Shown here in pieces: positions 1 to 14,792 of a stretch of 64,000 nucleotides of DNA (within the stretch, counting starts at the first letter, position 1; every line of letters starts with the position of its first letter). Both the position numbers and the translations under genes were made by a program. The stretch is from NCBI GenBank assembly GCA_032173965.1, contig JAVUNC010000006.1, forward strand, positions 31,901,870 through 31,965,869. Reading direction: 5' to 3'. This stretch comes from Sitta carolinensis. Taxonomy: Eukaryota > Chordata > Aves > Passeriformes > Sittidae. The notes under the pieces are model-generated. The model was not told the DNA's origin. It was given only the letters and a program-made list of their open reading frames with translations, and ran no database searches.

Positions 1-1781
1 GCACGAAGCAGGCACAAATGTGTACTGTTGGTGACCACCCTCGTGATGGTCACTGGTTGTTTTAGCTCCCACACCAGAAGGGCTGACCATCCCTTTCCTC
101 AGTGTAGTCCAGTGCATCTGCTCCTGGTTGTGAGATATGGTGGTGACTGTGTGGCTGGGCAGTCCTGTCTCACTTACCCCTTCACTGAGCTCCAGTTGAG
201 AATTTCCCTGCTAGAGGACACCTTTCGGATGATATGCAGTTGTGGTATCCAGTTCCTTTGCTTCTTCCTCATCCAGGTTTAGCATGGAGGATAAGACCAG
301 GTTATGCTGTGGTGTGTGGCCTGTTGTGAACTATTTAGTCTGCAGATTATGTCCCCAGATAAAAGGTAGTACTTGGCTAACTGCTACTCTGGCCAAACCT
401 TGTCTTTTGACAAGCAATTTATTAAGCAGCTAAATAATTGCTCAACAAAGCTAAATGGCTTTTATTAACATCAGAATTTGCACTGGTAACACTGAAGAAG
501 CCTCAGTATGTTCTAGAATTTTGTAGCCAGATATTTATCTCCAGGATCAGAGTTTTGGGGATCCATATGTGTCTAAACTCTGTTCCTAAGAAAATATTTT
601 CATCTCAACTTTCATAGATGAACTTGTTTCTACAGGGAAAGGCCTAGAAACTTCTCCAAAATATGTGGGGACCTAAGTAGTCTTTTGGGCAGTTCCATCC
701 ATAGCATTAGGCACACTCAAAATTCCTTGGGCTGAAGACTTTCCCAGAACAGCTATTTCATCTATGCTGACAGAATGTTCTTTTCATTTGGAGAGACCCT
801 CATTCAATATGGTCAAAATTTCATTGTTTAAGCATGGGGAACTTAAGCAGAGACTTTCTGGGAAATTTGGTGACAAAACAAATCAAAGCCTTTTGAAAAA
901 TTATAGAATTCTTTAAAAATAAGCTAAAAAATAAGCATTTAAAATGAAAGTGACAAGTGTTCCCTGTTCTTTGATAACTGTGACCTCCACCATCACCACA
1001 GAGTGTTCTCTTGGAGCTCTCCATTACAACACTATGCCAGCTTTGAAAAAACTGTTTGCCAGCTCTTTTTTTTAGTTAAAATATGATGAAAACCTTGATC
1101 ATTTCTTCCTCCCCGACAGAGGCATGGCTTGGGAAGCAATGTATAAACAGGGGGATTCAATGTCTGGTTCAGATATGAGGAGTAAACAGGACAGGCAGCA
1201 AGGCCAAGTCCTCCCAGCACCCAGACTGTTGCCTCCCTGGCAGACCAAACTTCCTCAGTCTGCTTTCAGCACAGACTTAAAGAACAATTGTCATTATTGC
1301 TCCCTTCCCTCATATTGCTACACTTTTAAATACTGCATTGCTATTGTATGATTCTCCAGTTTCCTCTATGCTATTGAATTCTATTTTCTGTTACAAAGTT
1401 GGGACAAGACTGAGTGTTTATTTTCAGAAATCCAGCACTAGAGGAAACAATTCTGTTTTTCCTCTTTTTTGGCCATCTGTCTTGCTGATAATTTGTTGTG
1501 TTGAAGACAAAACTTATTTTTAGTTAATTCCAAGCTGCAGCATGTGTCTTTGTTGCCCAGCACTGTTTTACCTTTTTCATGATAATTTACCAAGTTGTTT
1601 CTGCCTAGTCAGGTTCCTTACAGTAAACATGTCTCTGAAAAAGCTTGTCTCCCATTTCTCTTCTGTTACACCTGACAATAAGCAAATATATCAGATTTCT
1701 CATTGAGGGTGGAAACTGCAGTCTTGCTGAATTTCAAATTATAGGAGTTTTATTTCTTTTTTTGTGTCAAACATATTTAAT
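1..1781. other. Non-coding flank, no gene recognised
   Basis: This stretch is AT-rich unique-looking DNA with only short chance frames. None has a recognisable domain, a splice-bounded structure or codon bias. It lies far beyond the stop codon of the minus-strand gene, so it is probably intergenic, or at most a distal extension of the 3' UTR. Confidence 0.6.
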
Positions 1782-2168
1782 CACAGAATCATAGAATTGT
1801 TTGGGTTTGAAAGGGACCTTAAGGAAAATTTATTTCTAACCTTCCTGTCATGAGCAGGGGTACCTTTCACTAGATCAAGTTGCTCAAAGCTCCATCCGGC
1901 TTGGCCCTGGACTTCCAGAGACTTGGCATCCAAACTTTTTTGAGAAACCTGTGCCAGTGCCTCACCGTCCTCACAGGAAAGAATTTTTTCCTAATGTCTA
2001 ATCTAAACCTACACTCTTTTGGTTTAAAGCCATTACCTCTCATCCCCTGTCTTTCCTGCTTTCTTGTAGGTTCTCTTTAGAGAGTGGAAGTGCTGTAAGG
2101 TCTCTCTGGAGCCTTCTCCAGGCTGAACAACCCCAGCTCTCTCAATCTGTCTTCATAGGAGAGGTGAT
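1782..2168 (-). mobile_element. CR1 LINE fragment (3' end), minus orientation
   Basis: The plus strand begins with the reverse complement of the CR1 3' terminus (cacagaatcatagaatt) and continues through familiar CR1 3'-region phrases. These include the 'aagggacctt' block, 'gtgccagtgcctcaccgtcctcacag', the 'cctaatgtctaatctaaacct' block, and 'ccaggctgaacaaccccagctctctca'. About 390 bp remain of a multi-kilobase parent, the usual 5'-truncated CR1 state. It contains only the end of the reverse-transcriptase ORF and the 3' tail, with indels, so it is inactive. A/C-rich low-complexity DNA follows at 2190-2240. Confidence 0.9.
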
Positions 2169-2559
2169 AGAAATTAAAAGATTGAAGGGGAAAAAACCCA
2201 AACAAACAACCCTGAACCAATAAACAAAAGATCCCAAAGCATACAGTCTTCTTACTCCTTTTGAAATATTAGAATAGAGTATTTCAATTATAAGGGACCT
2301 AAAACTTAAAGGTTTGCTGTGGGTGCTGTAGATTTAAGGAAAATCAAATAAACGAAAACCCCCAAATGCCTCAAAGTGGCTCTCAACATCTACAATGATC
2401 ACTATTATATTTAAGATAAGAGCTCCAGCTCATTAAGTTAAGATTCTGAGGTTTCCTGAATGGTGACTGCCAAACTATAGAATGAAACCTCACAGAAAGG
2501 GACCAAAATTAAAAGCAAGAATGATGTAAGAAGGTGACAAAAAACCCCTCTCAAATAGC

Positions 2560-2625
2560 ACCCCTCCACCCCCCAAAAAAACCCCAAACAAAACAAAGCA
2601 AAACAAAATAAATGTAGTGGCAACA
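2560..2625. repeat. A/C-rich low-complexity run
   Basis: The run consists of caaaa and ccaaa words with C- and A-homopolymers. It contains no open structure and is typical avian low-complexity DNA. Confidence 0.6.
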
Positions 2626-5600
2626 CAGAAGATGCACTGAATATATATTTTAAAAGCAAGGAAAAAGTCTGATGAGAGATACAATGTCTACTAAAGTGCT
2701 ATTTCTTTTGATGTGAAACACCAGAAAGAGGAAACATTTTATAGTTATTTCTTGCCCTAGTGAGACAGGATATCACTCATGCAAAAGTGGGAAAGCAGTG
2801 TTAAATAGTGGTGACAGGAAATATAACATGAGCAAACTTCTTTTAAGGCCCACTGGTCTTGGGTGGGTTGTTTTAAAAATACGGAGTAACCGAAGGACAA
2901 TAGGCATCTGTTTGTGAGCCAAGCAGCAGTTCTCATATCTTTATGCAGAGACTTTTCCTCTGATTGCCTTCAGGGATGCAGGTTTCCATACCAAAGGAGG
3001 AAAAGTACTAGCAGGATGTGAAAAAAGATTCACTCTTTTAATATGTTGATTCAAAAGGGGAAAGCTGAGTCACTATTCTGCAAATAGAAACATTGACAGG
3101 TATCATGGCAAAGCAAAAAAGGAGAATGTTCAAATTCTCCTGGGTTCTGACCTTGCTAAAAAAGTATAATTTGGGAGACTTCTTTTCCTCTGAGTCATGC
3201 ACTTAGAAATTTTCCAGGTGACATGTGAAATAAAGGGTCTGACTTTGAGCTTAATGTTCATGGTCCTAATAAAGGACCTTGTGAAGCCAGCATTGCACTG
3301 GGTACAATCATTTGAAGTCTGTATGAAGATGCATAAGATTATCTTTTGGGCACCTGCTGAAAATACTGTTCAATTTGCTCCAATCAGTTATGATGCTATT
3401 TTGAACAATGGAAATCAAATTCTCATGTCCTTGCTTTCAATGAGTCTTAGCAAACTACATAGGAAGCCATTGAAAATAACTTTTCCATGTTTCTAAACGG
3501 CACAAGAGAGGAAAGCTTCAAGGCTGTGTTACAGACATTCATATATCAGAGGAATCCTTTAAAGGATTCCAAAGCCAGAGGACACTTTGATTATTTTACT
3601 TGATCTTGTATATAAATACACCACGAATTTCCAGACAGTGCTGAATCTTTCCCATAAGTGAGTGACATTTGTTGAGAAGGAATAGTTTTTCATAGCAACA
3701 GTGTTGAAAAATTAATCTAGGAGAAGAAATGCACTATATTTTTGTTTCAATATCTATTTCAAGTTTGTGATTCATCTCTACATAACTAACATGACTGTAT
3801 CCTATGTGACTTAGGATAAGGCAAGCAGTAAGGGGGGTGGAGAGTGCCTTCTGTGAATTCCTCATGTAGTGGTGAACAGATGGGATATAAATCATGTTGT
3901 TTTCATAGCCTATAAAGAAAAAGACTCATCAGTCACTGATGTAATATAAGGATTTGTTCATAGCAGATAATGTAGCATTCCAGGAGAGAGTTCTAATGCT
4001 GTGTCAAGGCTAAAATATTACATTACACACTATTCATTACAGATGCAACAGACAGGAAATGCTTTGGTTATGATTATCTCAAAGTAACAAGATAGGAAAA
4101 AATATCACTTTAGATTTAGATTGTGCAGTCTTAAATTGTTTTTATTAGGAATAATACTCCAATCTCATGTCTCAGCTTTGCACATGTCTAGGGAAACCCA
4201 TGTACTTTTCCTGTGTCAAATCATCTTTGAAGGATGGAAGGCATTTTTAGTGTGTGCAGTAGCATAACTTAAGGAAGACAGGAGAGGAAAAAGAAGGTAA
4301 GTAAATATCATTATAGAATAAAAATAATTCTTATAAACTGTAATGTATTGAGGTAATTTTGTAGGTCAAGGGAAAAAAGGGACCGTGGATAGCCTCTCAT
4401 CTGGAAAACTAACCAATAGAGGCTCGGAGGCTGTTCCTTCTTGTAAGCAGATAAAGATTTTGCCTCTGATTTCACAGCAAAGAAGAAGAACCATTCATAA
4501 CTTATATCAGTACCTCATAGCCAAGCTAACTTGTTTCTAAGTCTAAGCAATTGGTGATACAGACACTGCAAGGTTTACATGGAATAGCATTTTGCAAGTG
4601 AGAATCCAACGATCAGAAGAATTACTTCAGTTCTCATTAGAACAAGACTTATTAAACAGTTTCCTTTCAGAAATCTCCTTCAGTTTCTTTAAATTACACC
4701 TACAAAATGATGCCATCCTCTGACAGCCTCACAGATTGCACTAAGCCAATTAAATTAAACAAAACCTATGGAAAACACACTAAAATCTGTTACTCCAAAA
4801 ATATCCTGTCTTGAATTTTATTATTAGAAAGGTTTCCATCCTGAAGAGGTAACATCGTTATAAATAATATAGTTTACTGGAAAAAAAACCCAAACAGCTA
4901 AATATCCTAACAGTGATAGAAATCAAACCATTTGAGCAGTTTTACTGATTTTTAATGTATTTCAAGACTAAATCTATCAATAGATAAGACAGGCTTCCAA
5001 GTGGCTTAAAAAGAGTTCCATAAAAAAGCTAAGTTTCTGAAATCTGTCATCAGTGTTTCCATCTTGAAAAATCACAACCAACCAACCAAGAACCCTAAAG
5101 TTCTGAATTCTCCAAAACTTTCAAATCTCTCCTGGAAGCTGTCTAACCTGGGAACTCTCTAAGTATCGATGGATTCTTAAAGCTTGCTTTGGGACACCAC
5201 CCAAGAGGAAGCTCTTCTGATGATCCCAAGTGGGCAGCTTGTGTTCCATGAATCACAGATTTCATCTGTGAGATTCAATGTACCACTAGAATTAATTATG
5301 AAAGACTAAGATATTATGTTCTTTCTCCTCCCTCCCCTCCCCATCCCAGCATTCATTGTCAGCATTCATTGGTCAGAGCACTTGCCTGAATGTGAAGGAG
5401 AACAGCTCAGATTCCCCTTTTGCACGTGGGAAAGCAAACTCATGATTCTGAGGTCAAGGCTTCACTCACTGAGTTGTAGAATAATATTTGCCATACTCCC
5501 ATTTTAGTGCTTAGGCACCAAATAGAGATTAATTGGGTAAGAGAACAAGTACAAGTGTTTTAACAGTTAGGAAACTCAGCTGGGAGTAGACAAAGTTTAA

Positions 5601-6654
5601 ACTGTTTCTCCCATTGCCTATTTTAAGAGGGGTAAGACAAAACCCACCAATATGCAGTTTTGCAGACATAGTTTATTAATGCAGCCACTGTGATAATTTT
5701 AAATTTCCTAGAAAATGCTGTGCAGATTTCCAGATGATGAATAGACATCTGAAGTTATTTAAAGGCTTTCATGTCTTCTAACCAGTTTTCTATAGTGATA
5801 AGTGGAATGGATGCTAACTTTTAAATACCTTCCCTGAGGTGAAGTGAGGGTTGAAATAAGAAGCAGGCAGAGAAAGTAAGACTTATTTTGCATGAAAAAA
5901 ATTATTGCCTTCAAATATCCCCGGCCAAGTGATTACACTTTTCAAGTTGGTCAGGAGAGGAGAAATCTCAAAATGACACTGTGGTAACCAGTCAGATCAG
6001 CTAAGGTATGAAGAACTCTTCAGCTGACTTGGCCTCAAGTTTCAAGGTCTGCTTCAGAAATTACTACATTTTTCGTTTAGTCTGAGTTGTTAACCATATG
6101 GGTCCTATCATTAGTTGAACCCTGGGATCTATGCTACCAAAATTTTCAGCTGCAACAACTTCAAGGTGAACTAATAATAATTAGCCTTTAGGCTGCATGA
6201 CTTTTCACAGTGGAGTCTTGATATTCCAATTCTGACAGTTTTCCAGTGACATCTTAACACTGATGCAAGCCAAACTCATCAGGATAAACTAACATGGTGG
6301 TAAGTGTGCTAAATAAAGTGGGGGAAATGTGTTAACATGATAGATAACTGGTTATGAAAATACAATCTTATTTTACAATCTTTGTTGTCATGAAGAACTT
6401 GCAACATTAAGTGGGAGATGCATGAGGAATGGGAAGTGAAGTTCTTTGGAAAGTGAAATCCATTGATGGTGTCCAGAGGATAAGTCAAAGGCATTCCCAA
6501 GTCACCCTTGACATTGAAGTGTCAGTCACAGGATTGCTCCTGGACTTGTCAGGGTTGCCCTTCCAGCAGGCTACAAAAAGTACAATCTATCCTTCAAGGG
6601 GACAGTCAGAATAAAGCCTCCAGGCAAAAATCGTCTTTCTGTGCTCAGAAACTG

Positions 6655-6770
6655 GCTGGGGTTTTTTTAGTGGTTTTGTGTTGGGTTTTTTCCCTGTTTG
6701 TATTTCTTTTTTGGTGTGTTTTGAGTTGTTTTGCTTTTTTTTGTTTTTTCCTTATTAAATCTTGCTATTG
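6655..6770. repeat. G/T-rich low-complexity run
   Basis: This is an irregular array of gttttt and ggttttt words. It inflates an artefactual hydrophobic frame (residues of the type LVVLCWVFSLFVF) on the plus strand. No gene is called. Confidence 0.6.
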
Positions 6771-9700
6771 TGCTATTATTTTGTCGCTAGGATTTGCATG
6801 GAATAGGCAATTGACACCTGCAGTGCAGAATAAAGCTCCTGATGTTTGGATTTTTAATTTCCCATTGTGGAAATGGCCCTACATTCTAGATCTGATTATC
6901 TGATGTGATAGCATTTTCCATGGCTGGTATTATAGCATAGAGGAAATAGTCAAGTGGTTTGAGAGACATTATCCTCATTTCTATGCCAAATTTGCTCTGT
7001 TGTTTTTGTTTCACTGAGGTTTTTTGGTGCTGCTTTATTTTAATATAAAACATTGCTTCACCACTTGATTTAACAGAGATTCTTTTCCTGTGGTCCTTTC
7101 CTGTTAAAATGGATGTGTTACAATGGAGATCTCTTACCATGCAGGTTTGAAGGAGGCACTTCTATTTCCCTGGAGTGAGTCATCAGGTTTATCTGAACAG
7201 GGACTATGGGATAACCTACAACCAGAGTCCCAGGTCAGCTGTGTGAGGCTGCCCAGTGTCTGCCTTGGCGAGCTCTGGCACAGCCCCAGCCAAGAGCTGG
7301 CACAGAGCCCCCATTCCCAGCCCCACGCTGCACACAAACCCACGGGAAGCAGAGCAGCTCCTTATCAGAGCAGCCCTTCTGTGGCTTTTGTGAGCACTTG
7401 TGACAATTTCCTGTGCTGATCAGGTAAGCAGTCAGTTTAGAAGCAGAACACTTAGATCTCTAAGCTATTTGTCCATGATGCATCAGGTTTCTGAGACAGC
7501 TCTTCCCCACTTAGCAAGAATAATGCACAGGAAGTCCAGAAGCACTGAATGAAGCAGAGGACTGCTGCCGAGCTATAAAGTATGGATGGTTCTCATCTAA
7601 CTTAAATCAGCCTCACTGCAGAAAGCATTCTTAACTGGGCACTTGGACACACATTAACACACATCCCATGAGCTGTTTTTATCACAGAACAGATAATAGA
7701 TTATAAAAATATCAGCATAATTTGACACAGTATGCTGTTCACATATTGATAAATTTAAAAATTTCTTCAGTGGCAAGATTATGTTGAAAATTTTAGCATG
7801 TGAATGTCCAAAGCTGTCCCACTGTACTGCACTGAAAATGTTCTGGTTCTTGTCCTATCAGAGGTCTCAACATCTTATAGATAAAATCAAAATGAAACAA
7901 AACTATTCTGAAATAGAACAAAATATTATTAAGTTATATGTATATTTTTTTAACATTTAGAATGTATTTTTCCCCAAAATTGCCTGAAGAACAGGAATTC
8001 TAGATTGTGATTTGAATATGGAAAAATCAAGGTTTCATCTAGAGTATACTACAATCAGAAGTGAGGCAACTGGGACAACAACTTTAAGAATTAAGTCCTA
8101 CATATCCTTGAACTACAAAAGAAACAGGAAGATAAGAAAAATTCTTACAAGGTCAAAGTCTAAGTTCAATTTTAGGAAGTCCAGTGAAGATGTACTTCAA
8201 AAGAAAGGACCTACCTGAAACAAAATCAAGTGAGTAAATGGCAAGAAGAAATTGTTAGGAAAGGTTGCACAGAGGAGAGAAACAGTTTGGCTAAGAGCAG
8301 CTAGTGTGGTCATAAAAATTATTTAAAAAACATAGAAGCATGAGACTTGCAAAGGAATTAATGCAAGTTTAGATTTACCAGAGGGCGAAAGAAATAAGTA
8401 CTTTGTAAGTATTTTGTTTCCATCAGCTGTTATTGCAGAGGACTTCCAGGTATATTTACTCAGTCTTTTCAAGTAATAAATATTGATAAAGATCAAAAGA
8501 GTTCGGTATTAGCACAAGGTAAGAAATTAGAGTAGAGAGATTAAAAAAAAATAAATTAAAAGCACCAGGTGCTTGGAAGAAGAGCTGAGCTGCTAAGAAT
8601 ATAAAATTGTCTGTTTAAAAGTGTTTGCTACACTGAAGGCCCTGGGAATCATAAATTACTTTACCTATCCTTTAAGGAGTCACTAGGGAAATTCACAGAG
8701 TAGTTAACCCTTTTTTCTCTACCCAACTAACATCTGTAGGCATAAAATCTTTGTCATTCAAAATAGAAATGACAAAAAAATTTTCATAAAAATCTTTCTT
8801 TTTTCTCACATAAAAAAGTCTTTCCTGCTTCTAATGGTCAAGGATTTTCTGAATATGTAAAGGAAATATGGGAGTTAGTTGATCTCATGTATTCAAAATT
8901 ATAAGGTCTGTCTTTACAAAATGTAATACAAATTTTGTGGGTAATTTGCTTAGCTCATAATAATGGCTTTGAGGCAATAACAAAAGCTCCTGTTTGAGTC
9001 CAATGTTTCTGTTAAGACAGGAGGCAGTGAAATAGATAGCAGGTTGTTTATAGAAAAACTTCACCTGCACTTATGTAAGATAGTGCCTGCAGTGAAGTCA
9101 TTTGGTCATATTTGAATTAATTATTTTTATCGTAAAGAAAACTGTAATGTAGCATTAGACACAGCAAAATATGTCAGTTGAAATGCTGTAGTGGAGTGGC
9201 TCTCTTGGGCTAAAAGACTGTTAGTCTCACTACAGAGCAATTGCATTAGCAGACAGCCTGTTTATGTTGATAATGCTGTGCAAAAAGCAGTGCTGAAAAT
9301 TTCAATTGGCTTTATTAGTCTGAACACAGCTAAATTTTTAAATGACTGTTGAACAGAATATTCTCTTCTATTTCTAGAGTATACTAATTTCTTAATATTA
9401 TGCAGAATTTAGAAATGAGCAGAATGTATGATTCCATAGTTGCAATGGAAAAGTGAATTATAATCAAATATTGCTATAGTGTAGCAATTGCACTGCCTTA
9501 CATTCTGATGGGTAAATTCTGGAATATGTAATGTTGCCAGATTTATAAAGATAAAACATACCTATAATTTTTATTTTTTAAATGAATTTTTGTAAGACTT
9601 GCTATCAGGATTGGATCATGCATCTTCATGATGTTGAGTTTGCTACACTCAAAGGCATTTTTTTATTTATTTATTTTAAACTGTGCTTAAGAGGTCCCTT

Positions 9701-12700
9701 TGTCATTCTTTCAGCAGATCTAAACTCATTTTGCCTCATTGAACTCCTTTAGGAGAATCATAAGGAAAGGCCCATAGTATTATCTATATGCTGTACTGCA
9801 TTAGCAAAGCTAAATGTTTTCCTTTCTTCCTATTGCTTTGGCAAAGCTTGCTGGACATCTGTGTCCCCTGTAATTCCCCAGAAGCTTTTGGTGAGGATGT
9901 TGGGGCCACAGAGACAAAGGCACCTGCCAGCTCTGCGAGTCAGGGCGGCCAAGCCCAGCTGAGGAGAGAGCAATGACACGAGGGCTCGCCGAGCGACGGC
10001 TCTCAGCTAAAGTCTGTAGAAAACAAGACTTTCTTCTGGGCTCCCAGATGTGTTGAGGCACTTCCTGGACTTTGAGAGCTGGTAAATGCATTTCTGTATA
10101 AATAGCCACAGTGTTCTTTCCATGCCATACATTCAATAGAGATCATTTCTCAAGGCTACCAAATCGTGCAGATTTGTAAATTATAAGAATTTACTAGTGC
10201 CAGAGTATCACTGGAGGTAATAATTACATAACTGCAATTCCAGACTTCTAAGTACTCTCAAGTAAACTGAGAATAAAATGAAAAATCACACACCATTATC
10301 AATTTGAAGAACTTTATCCAAAACAACAATTTCCATCTGATATTAACAAAACTTGTCATTTTCACCATAGTAAAGGAATGAACCAGTACTAAGTACACAC
10401 ATAGTGAAAGCAGTCAATAACTGGAAAAGAACATAACAGGAGCTTTAAAGAATACATTTCTCTTAACTGAACTTGCTAATTACAGTAAACTTGGAGAAAG
10501 CACATGGCATTTTTAAAGTTGTTTTTGTCTTTACAGATAGAATTCCACAATCCAAGAACAATGATTACAACAGTAAAGGTTTTTCTAGAAACCAATCCAT
10601 GTATTATAAAAACAATACAGAGAATCCCTGCAAACCTGATAGTGTACAAAACATGGTAGCAGAGAGAAAGCACAAGAGAATTAAGTTGTCAAGATTATTA
10701 AGAAAAAGTAACAGTGCATACTAAAGGGCTCCCATAAAGCTGTTTTACATGAACTGAAGAATATAATTTCCATATGACCGTGACTTTATATGAAGCACAG
10801 ATGCTTTCGGAAGTGTCACTATTTAGATTTTTTTTTGGGAAAAAAGCCCCAAATAATTAGGCAGTATTTGAAATAGCTTAAAAACAAACATAATAGGCTA
10901 CCTCACAAAGTTAACTACCAGATTTATTTACATAAACTCCACATTTCACTGAGACTTTGTACTCCACTCCTTCTAAATTTCCAAACTTCAGAATTGTACT
11001 TAGTTAGAGAAAGAACAAATATTTCTCAGGTTAGATACTCATATTAGGAAAAAAATAGTGCAACTGTTTGCTACATTATATACCCTTCAAGCACATCTAT
11101 CAAAATATTCAGACTTGGTTTTATTACCGTCTCATTTAAAAAAATACAGCATTCTGCTTTCTTTCTTGCTTTTGATTAGGAAATTACAGACATCTTTACA
11201 TTTAAAATAAAACCCCAGCAACCCACAGCTAGTCCTGCAAATTGATCCAGTGAAGCAGATGTCCGAAGTATAGAAGTGTTATTAATGCAGTTGACTCCAG
11301 GTGGAGGCAAAGGTCCCTCTGGATAGAGCAGCATGCAGGCTCAGCAACTTCGATCATCCTTATGAAGGTATCAACTGAGAGGGGTTTTAGGCCTGTACCT
11401 GAAACAGTTCAATCTTATTTGTTCATTAGTGGGAGTGAACTCCTCCGGAAATGTGACACTGCGTTAATGGCTGCAGCTCAGGAAGCTCCCAGAACACAAG
11501 GCTGCTTAGCTCCCTCAGTTCTGGCAAAAGAATGTATTTTCTTTTGGGTACAATAAGATTTCTAAATGCTCAATCTGGCCATAGCATCTTGGCTGTGCAT
11601 CTGAGAACTGCAGGTGTGACTAGATTTGAAATGGCTTAGCACATTGTGACTGTTTATCTTTACTGAATAGGCTGCTCTTTAACAGCCCTGACCCCTAAAT
11701 CACTTGGAGCTTTTCTATTCTCCTTAGGGCCCATTCCCACTGCCCTCACCTTACCCCAAGAGCATTAGCACTGATTCTGATCTGCTACAAAAACAAAGGA
11801 CTTTGGCTTGGGAAAAGCTCTGTAAATGCTGGCTGCAGAACAATGCAGTGTATTTATAAAGCCTGAATTTTTGAAGGGTGACTTTGCATTGTATGGATAC
11901 TAACAACACAGTTACCAAGCCAAGATGGCCACATCTTGCTCTTCTGCTTAGGGGAAACACTTGGTGGTTTGCTAAGGCAGATAATGATTAAGATTTTCTC
12001 CCAAGAAGAGGCCTTGTGTCACAGTTCCTTGCCCTCACGTGGAATGTCCTTACTGATCACTAACCTTACTCTCAGAGGTCAGTTAAGGAGCTGGCTAAAA
12101 AGGGCTGAAGAACACTGCATTTGGCTCCCAAATGCTCACATACTCTGATACCAAGGAATAAAAAGAATACAGCAAAGACAAGGGGAGAAATTAAACAAAG
12201 GCATAGAGACAATGTGATGGTGACAATGAGTTTAAAGAGATGGATGTTAATTTATATTGGGGTAATATGGGGAGGAATGAGGAATGATACAGCCTAAAGT
12301 ATTGGCAGTGACTTTGGAGACATTCTGTGATTCTCTTGCTTGTTTCTGTACTCAGCATATTTAAAGTCTGGATAACAGTAAGATCTCTTTTGAGGCCTAC
12401 TGGCTAAAACCTGAAGATTAAAATGAGACAATGCTACTGTACAGATGATACTTGACTCATTAGCGTTCCACGCTTAAGAAAATAGGGTGGGTTCTGCTTT
12501 TGCAGGAAGACTAAGCAGAGCTTTGGGAGGTAAATCTTATATGTATTCTACCAACACAGGAACTTTTTATTTTCTACAACTGAAAACAGTAGCCTTGGAA
12601 AGACAGAATGGGTGGCACAATGCTCCCAAGAATTCCTGAAGAGAAGGAGAGACTATTTTTGCTCACACAAAAGGGCACTTGCCTTGCTACCTAGAGCTCA

Positions 12701-14756
12701 AGTCTGCCTATGTCCCTCAGGAAAAACTGCCTTCAGAGACATGTCCTTGAGATGACTGTGATATGTTTGTGTTATCAGGATTTTCCTTTCCAGTTCCTGG
12801 CTGTGTTGCTCTTATTTCCAAGCCAGCAAAAGTAGATCTGGCCATGTTGTTTCAGTGTAAATGCTCTGGACAGGCCATAATGAGATAAAATTGTCATGCA
12901 TTTTGTTCTGCAAAGGCAAATATTTCCCTGGAACTGCTTATGTAGGTAATTGGACACTTTCTTCCTTCTTCATGCCTGAAGGGCCACAAATTAAAATAGG
13001 ACACGGCTGGTCCATAGCCGTTAGGAGTTCCCTAAATGTCTACAGAAGAGCATAGTGGTGACTTAATTTTCCCTGTCTGGAGCTGAAAAGACAAGGTAAA
13101 AGGCAAAGATAGGTTGTGTGAGGAACACAAAAAGTTAATGTCAGATTGAGGGCAGTAGGAGACTTTAAGGCTCAGGATGCCTCGACTGCTTCAGGATGTT
13201 CTCAGACAAGGGGTGAAGGCTAAATGCATGTCAAACCACCTCTATTTTGACCTTATGGTGACTGAACAATGTACCAGTAACAATATAGCTACCAGAATAC
13301 TGATCTCTGGCTCTGCTGTGCTTGTTTCCCTGAGGATTAGCAGGCTGTAAGGGGAGGAGGGACGTGCTGTACCTGGTGGTTTAGCTCACACAGCTCTGGC
13401 TGTGTGTCCAGGAAGCCAGCGGGGCTCAGAGGGACACAGCAGCACTTAATGAACCACTCAGTCCTGCCTGTCAGAGCCCTCATGGCTAACATTATCACCA
13501 GAGACCTCACTGCCCTCTCCTTCCTGTGCATTAACCACATGAAATCCAATTCTCCAGAGCTCCCAGTGTTACAAAAGCACAGATGCATTTTGATCTGGGA
13601 TTCTGATCTTTAGCATATTTACCTCAAACGGAAATCACCCTTAAAAAGAGCAATTTTCTAGATTCTATTATGTGATTAGCCACAGGAAACTCAGTCAAAT
13701 TACCTTGGATAAATGGACAGTGCTACATGAAATTAATAACTCTCAGCAGCCTGCAGAGAAATGAGAAGAGGATATTAACAATTGGAATTGCTTGAGAATT
13801 GCAAAATGAAAGCTTTTAATAATAGACAAAATACATAACAACCCAGAGACTAGAGGCTCCTGTTTTCATTTGGTCCCAGACACAAAGGTGTATTTTTTCT
13901 TTTATGTCCAAATGGGTGTACAGGGTAAGACAATAATGGGTGGATGCTTTTATTCACTCTTGATTTGGGGATGATTATTGCAGTCTGCTCAGCAGCTGCG
14001 TGGGATGCTGACTCTCCTCAAGTCCTATTACAAGTGAGGATTTTAGCGCAGGGATCTCATTACTTCTAAGATATATATGACCTCATCTGCCCACTGAAAA
14101 GGCTAAATACATTATTTGTAGCAGTCAAGTCTCTCTGCTACTATTGTTGCATCAAAATCAGTCTTTCACTTTTGCAAGTGTGTTGACACAGAAATGCAGG
14201 GTGTTAATGCTGTGGGCAAGCACAGATTCCTACTTGCAGATAAAAATACAACAGGAATAGCTGTGTGGGTTTGCCAATTCAGTTCTCCTTTCTAATGTGC
14301 CATTGCATCCACCTGAATAATTGTTCAGCCTTTAGTCTCTTTGCTGTGGTGGCGGCACAGCTACTGATTTGAGATGCTGGCTGCTTTGAGAAAAAAAAAT
14401 TCTTGAGCGGGAGTTTGGTTATTTGATATGTTGCCATAGATCCCTAGAGGCCACGGCTAAAAGAGAATCATTAGGGCACCCAAGTTTGTCTTCCTTGGCT
14501 CACTGATAACATTGCAAGGCAAAGCTGTTTCTTGTGTTTGTACGATGAGGTTGCACACCAGAGCTGGAGGTAAAACACCTCTAGAGGCAGAGAATATAGA
14601 AAGTGGTTTGCTTCCTCTACCACAGAATGAACTGCAGTCAGGATTTGCTAACTGCTATCTGTGCTAGATATTTTTAATTGAAGCGCTGATCAAGTGGAAT
14701 CCTTTTCTCAGGCACAAAGTGCTCAGCAAAGCACAGAACCCTCTTCTTTTAAAGAA

Positions 14757-14792
14757 AGGCTTCAGAAGACAGCTAGGCTTCAGAAGACAGCT
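14757..14792 (+). repeat. Exact tandem duplication of an 18-bp unit
   Basis: The unit aggcttcagaagacagct occurs twice head to tail with no mismatch, indicating a recent small duplication or slippage event. No function is assigned. Confidence 0.9.

Noticed and set aside
1..450. Search for an LTR or gene fragment at the left edge
   Set aside because: The frames start at TTG or GTG, no LTR termini or target duplication were found, and the edge truncation prevents judgement.
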